Source of the DNA: Bradyrhizobium sp. AUGA SZCCT0283
Lineage (GTDB): Bacteria > Pseudomonadota > Alphaproteobacteria > Rhizobiales > Xanthobacteraceae
Direction of reading: 5' to 3'
DNA: 64,000 nt
Assembly: GCF_018130385.1 (NCBI RefSeq)
Contig: NZ_JAFCLU010000003.1
Location: 238,501 to 302,500, forward strand
Shown: one piece after another, positions 62,210-64,000 of the stretch
How positions within the stretch are numbered: position 1 is the stretch's first letter
Layout of the letters: each line of letters begins with the position of its first letter
Program-made: the position numbers and the translations under genes
The notes under the pieces: generated by a model
Databases searched by the model: none
What the model saw: the letters and a program-made list of their open reading frames with translations, nothing else
What the model was told of the DNA's origin: nothing

Positions 62210-62642
62210 TCGCGCGACGCGCATTGGCGCCGGACTGCAGCAGGAAATTTCATCGCCCTGCGCACGCAGGTTCAGCCGTCGCGGGCACTCGCGCGATGGA
62301 ATTACCGCAATGCGGCATTTCCGGCTGGTTTGCCGTGCACCCACGCATCGCTCGCCGTCTTAGTCTTTCGTCGGGTGGAAACGGCTCAATCGCCCGATAT
62401 TCAGGCAGTTCTTCGCAACTGCGGCCGAAGCAGAACCCTTGATTATCAATCACTAATTCGTCATCCTGCCCGCAGGTCCACAAAGCCGGGAAATTGATTG
62501 CATTCGAAAAACCAAGAGCCTTGGTTTCAGGGCCCACATTCCTAAACAACAGTCCAGCACCGGCCATCGGTAAACCAGAGAAGACGACATCAGATCGTTG
62601 TCCCTTGGTCGGTAACGGCAAAAACAGAGGGGAAGGAAGCAA
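62210..62642. other. Intergenic region before the second TRAP binding protein
   Basis: About 433 bases without a convincing gene. It should hold the promoter for the TRAP binding protein, which has GGGGAAGGAAG as ribosome site. A minus-strand frame of about 105 codons (62250-62567) crosses it, but has no clear ribosome site. No strong hairpin was seen. Confidence 0.45.
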
Positions 62643-63731
<1,089 letters not shown>

Positions 63732-63754
63732 GGCGCACGATCGCGGACAAAAAG

Positions 63755-63782
63755 GAAGCCCCGGAGATTTCTCCGGGGCTTC
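63755..63782 (+). terminator. Terminator after the TRAP binding-protein gene
   Basis: GAAGCCCCGGAG and CTCCGGGGCTTC form a perfect 12-base stem with an ATTT loop, followed by TTC. The T-run is weak, but the stem is strong and placed right after the stop. Confidence 0.8.
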
Positions 63783-63806
63783 TTCGCTGAACGGGTGGCT
63801 TTCTAT

Positions 63807-63859
63807 TTTTGACGCGCTTTCTTCACGCGAGCCCGGTGTCCACTTCGCTTGAAAACGCT
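63807..63859 (-). repeat. Intergenic repeat, family E copy 2
   Basis: Read on the minus strand it begins AGCGTTTTCAAGCGAAGTGG and ends GAAGAAAGCGCGTCAAAA, matching copy 1 at 53678-53736 almost base for base. Confidence 0.88.
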
Positions 63860-63864
63860 TCGGG

Positions 63865-64000
63865 CTATTCCTCGGCTTCGCCGAGCGCCTCGGCGAGCTT
63901 GTCGTAATATTTCGCCACGAGATCGATGTTGCCCTTGTTCTCGATCTGCGGCGGCGGCGACTTCAGCGCCTCGTTGAGATCGGCGAGCGCCGCCTTCTTG
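63865..64000 (-). CDS. C-terminal end of an unknown protein (partial)
   Basis: The last 44 residues of a minus-strand gene that enters from the right edge. The visible tail includes DLNEALKSPPPQIENKGN, then IDLVAKYYDKLAEALGEAEE, and stops at TAG 63867-63865. It is charged and probably helical. I do not recognise the family from so short a piece. Its 3' end lies next to repeat family E. Confidence 0.6.
   Translation of the reverse strand, partial: KKAALADLNEALKSPPPQIENKGNIDLVAKYYDKLAEALGEAEE

Noticed and set aside
62250..62567. Minus-strand frame of about 105 codons in the gap before the TRAP binding protein
   Set aside because: It continues a long antisense frame, has no clear ribosome site, and gives no recognisable domain. 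I keep it only as a note in the gap entry.

Overview
The window looks like a chromosomal segment of a high-GC alphaproteobacterium of the Bradyrhizobium/Rhodopseudomonas type. The evidence is the family content (Tat-dependent TRAP binding proteins, many ATGA-coupled genes, abundant catabolic SDR/ligase/binding-protein sets), an alphaproteobacterial-style initiator tRNA, and five families of short intergenic palindromic repeats. The genus is inferred from style, not proved.

Layout. (1) 1-9.3 kb: the end of a membrane heme protein fused to a cytochrome b-type helix, with a ferredoxin/flavin reductase; then, on the minus strand, a rubredoxin-MBL protein, a gamma-glutamyltransferase, an orphan TRAP binding protein and a copper amine oxidase, the last divergent from an AraC/FeaR-like regulator. 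(2) 9.3-33.2 kb: a complete Wzx/Wzy-type exopolysaccharide locus. A minus-strand block (initiating sugar transferase, manC, FkbM methyltransferase, ugd, UDP-glucuronate epimerase) makes precursors and starts the repeat unit. A plus-strand block follows: a 46-residue membrane protein, a PPP phosphatase, Wza-like export protein, outer-membrane barrel, Wzc-like tyrosine kinase, Wzy-like polymerase, glycosyltransferase, two acyltransferases and a Wzx flippase. Then come a GH10 xylanase-like enzyme, a WecB/TagA transferase, two GT4 transferases, a small secreted four-cysteine protein and a methyltransferase. (3) 33.9-37.1 kb: a 1047-residue RTX-type protein with a GH113-like catalytic domain and exact-period 95-residue repeats. 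(4) 37.2-42.3 kb: a four-gene minus-strand operon (DsbA-type isomerase, acyl-CoA ligase, SDR, branched-chain-type binding protein) divergent from an HxlR regulator; a perfect inverted repeat lies in the promoter spacer. (5) 42.4-53.7 kb: initiator tRNA with terminator, then a run of plus-strand catabolic genes: a frameshifted aldehyde dehydrogenase, GMC oxidoreductase, SDR, quinone reductase, two related MBL hydrolases, FAH-family enzyme, GST, serine hydrolase and enoyl-CoA hydratase. (6) 53.7-64 kb: ogt, tandem alpha/beta hydrolases, a HAMP-cyclase, a methyltransferase, a GntR regulator, a PhyH-type dioxygenase, an oxidoreductase with a C-terminal SAF-like region, a second orphan TRAP binding protein and the tail of an unknown gene.

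The most interesting part is the exopolysaccharide locus and its surroundings: it contains or adjoins two glycoside hydrolases with different export signals, a PPP phosphatase beside a tyrosine kinase, and two uncharacterised small proteins. No CRISPR array, integrase or insertion sequence was seen.
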